Part shown: one piece after another, positions 21,842 to 22,940 of the stretch
Layout of the letters: every line of letters starts with the position of its first letter
How positions within the stretch are numbered: position 1 is the first letter of the stretch
Source of the DNA: FLUQ01 sp031550605
Lineage (GTDB): Bacteria; Desulfobacterota; Desulfovibrionia; Desulfovibrionales; Desulfovibrionaceae
Direction: 5' to 3'
NCBI GenBank assembly: GCA_031550605.1
Contig: JAVBOK010000099.1
Location: forward strand, 1 to 22,940
Length of the DNA: 22,940 bases
Translations under genes and position numbers: made by a program
Notes under the pieces: generated by a model
Seen by the model: the letters and a program-made list of their open reading frames with translations, nothing else
Databases searched by the model: none
Told to the model about the DNA's origin: nothing

Positions 21842-22792
21842 ATGCATCCCGCCACCTCCCTTCTTTTTCCCGGCCAGGGCTCGCAGGAAAGCGGCATGGG
21901 CCGCGACATGGCCGAAAAGGACCGCGACGTCATGGAACTGTGGAAAAAGGCCGAACGCATAAGCGGCCTTGATTTGCGCGCCATATACTGGGAAGGAGAA
22001 GAGGCGGCCATGGCCGACACCCGCGCCCTGCAGCCCGCCTTGACCGTGGTCAACCTGGGCCTGTGGTCCGCGCTCGCCCGCAAGATCGCCCCCGCCTGCA
22101 CGGCCGGCCACAGCCTCGGGGAATACAGTTCTCTTGCCGCGGCCCGGGTGTTGAGCGTGGACGCCGTGCTCGATCTGGTGTCCCTGCGCGGCCGCCTGAT
22201 GCGCGAAGCCGACCCTCAAGGCAGGGGAACCATGGCCGCCATGCTCAGGCTCTCTCTTGACGACGCGGAAAGCGCGGTGGCCGAAGTGCGCGCCGCAACC
22301 GGAGAAATGATCGGCATCGCCAACTACAACACCCCCGGCCAGTTCGTGGCCAGTGGAACCCGCGCGGCCATCGCCGCCCTGCAGGACGCGGTCAAGGCGA
22401 AAAAGGGCCGGGCTCTGCCCCTGCCCGTTTCCGGCGCATTCCACAGCCCGATGATGGAGGAAGCCGCCAGAGAGCTGGCCAAAGCCCTGGAAGCGGCATC
22501 ATGGTCCCCCGCGATATTTGCCGTCTACCCCAACAGCTCCGGCAAGGGGACCACGGACGCGCGGGAACTGAAAACGCAACTGTTGCGCCAGATGACCTCT
22601 TCCGTGCGCTGGATCGACACCGTGAGCGCCCAATGGGCCGACGGCGCGCGCCGTTTCGTGGAGTGCGGTCCCAAAGGCGTGCTGGGCAAAATGGTCAAGC
22701 CCATTCTGGACGCGCTGCCGCAGCCGCCGGCGGACCACGCGTATGCGGTTGCCTCCGTGGGCCCCAGGGACCACCTCGAAGCCTTCGCCTGA
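21842..22792 (+). CDS. fabD: Malonyl CoA-acyl carrier protein transacylase
   Basis: FabD transfers malonyl from CoA to acyl carrier protein, supplying the extender unit for fatty acid synthesis. The 316-residue protein has normal length. It shows the N-terminal LLFPGQGSQESGMGRDMAE block, the nucleophile Ser91 in TAGHSLGEYSSLAAA and the partner His201 in PVSGAFHSPMM, the same numbers as in E. coli (Ser92, His201). The arginine that binds the malonyl carboxylate is in LRGRLMREADPQGRGTMAAM, and NYNTPGQFVASGT is also typical. AAGGAG lies nine bases before the ATG at 21842; a TTG three bases earlier is possible but less likely. The typical fab neighbours (fabH, fabG, acpP) are not in view, so fabD seems separate from a fab cluster here unless these follow to the right. 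Confidence 0.94.
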   Translation: MHPATSLLFPGQGSQESGMGRDMAEKDRDVMELWKKAERISGLDLRAIYWEGEEAAMADTRALQPALTVVNLGLWSALARKIAPACTAGHSLGEYSSLAAARVLSVDAVLDLVSLRGRLMREADPQGRGTMAAMLRLSLDDAESAVAEVRAATGEMIGIANYNTPGQFVASGTRAAIAALQDAVKAKKGRALPLPVSGAFHSPMMEEAARELAKALEAASWSPAIFAVYPNSSGKGTTDARELKTQLLRQMTSSVRWIDTVSAQWADGARRFVECGPKGVLGKMVKPILDALPQPPADHAYAVASVGPRDHLEAFA

Positions 22793-22811
22793 CCCCGGGC
22801 GTGCATCCACT

Positions 22812-22878
22812 GGCGAAACGCGGGCTTTGAGCCCGGGCGGAAAAGCCGCGGTTCGCAAGCCGTCCCCCGTGTTTCGCC
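22812..22878. repeat. Branched inverted repeat downstream of fabD
   Basis: GGCGAAACGCGGG (22812-22824) pairs with CCCGTGTTTCGCC (22866-22878) with a single G-T wobble. Inside it GGGC-TTTGA-GCCC (22822-22834) and a second weaker arm can form, giving a cloverleaf-like fold 20 bases past the fabD stop. It is not a tRNA: the arms and anticodon region do not fit. The GCTCAAAGCCCGCG stretch on the minus strand faintly recalls the repeat family seen elsewhere in the window. No U-run follows. The remaining bases to 22940 are GC-rich and without a recognisable gene. Confidence 0.45.
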
Positions 22879-22940
22879 CCGGCGGTTGGGGCCCCGGCGT
22901 TGGCGGGCCCGCCGGGCGGGCGCGCTTGCCCGCATTGCGC

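Noticed and set aside
22812..22878. tRNA gene suggested by the cloverleaf-like fold
   Set aside because: No acceptor stem of seven pairs with a CCA-type end, no T-loop TTCRA sequence in the right place and no credible anticodon arm.
1..22940. CRISPR array, insertion sequence or tandem repeat array
   Set aside because: No regularly spaced direct repeats and no transposase-like frame were seen anywhere in the window.

Overview
This GC-rich window is almost fully coding and most probably comes from a Desulfovibrionaceae-type sulfate or sulfite reducer (Desulfovibrio, Bilophila and relatives). That placement is inference. It rests mainly on the contiguous order tig-clpP-clpX-lon, which I recall from Desulfovibrio genomes, and on the protein sequences read by eye. 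No rRNA, tRNA, CRISPR array or insertion sequence was seen.

Layout. (1) 1-4275, minus strand: a citrate module transcribed as CitMHS-family transporter, citD, citE, citF; citF runs off the left edge, so citC, citX and citG, if present, lie outside. A roughly 400-base upstream region holds a candidate promoter and operator and a copy of an intergenic repeat. A hairpin pair separates the transporter from citD. (2) 4276-11100, minus strand: an operon of an octopine/nopaline-type (opine) dehydrogenase, a family 5 solute-binding protein, two Opp/Dpp-type permeases and two ATPases. It ends in a clear intrinsic terminator and has a candidate promoter with a perfect 14-bp palindrome. Strong hairpins lie between the binding protein and the first permease and between the two permeases. 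(3) 11446-12294: an RpiR-family regulator with a locally AT-rich core, just upstream of that operon. (4) 12461-18684, minus strand: the proteostasis block tig, clpP, clpX, lon. (5) 18770-19306, plus strand: an exported protein of unknown function. (6) 19438-21186, minus strand: rsmG followed by a XerC/XerD-like recombinase. (7) 21457-22792, plus strand: a small MafI-immunity-like protein and fabD, followed by a structured GC-rich 3' region.

How the parts work together. The citrate genes would import citrate as a divalent-metal complex and split it into acetate and oxaloacetate. The second operon looks built to import a peptide- or opine-like compound and oxidise it, or less likely to handle an opine made elsewhere in the genome, probably under RpiR control. 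The remaining genes are housekeeping: nascent-chain folding and proteolysis, 16S rRNA methylation, chromosome dimer resolution and fatty acid initiation. The least explained parts are the opine dehydrogenase/Opp/RpiR locus, a family of related intergenic stem-loop repeats (three copies seen), the orphan immunity-like gene and the exported protein at 18770.
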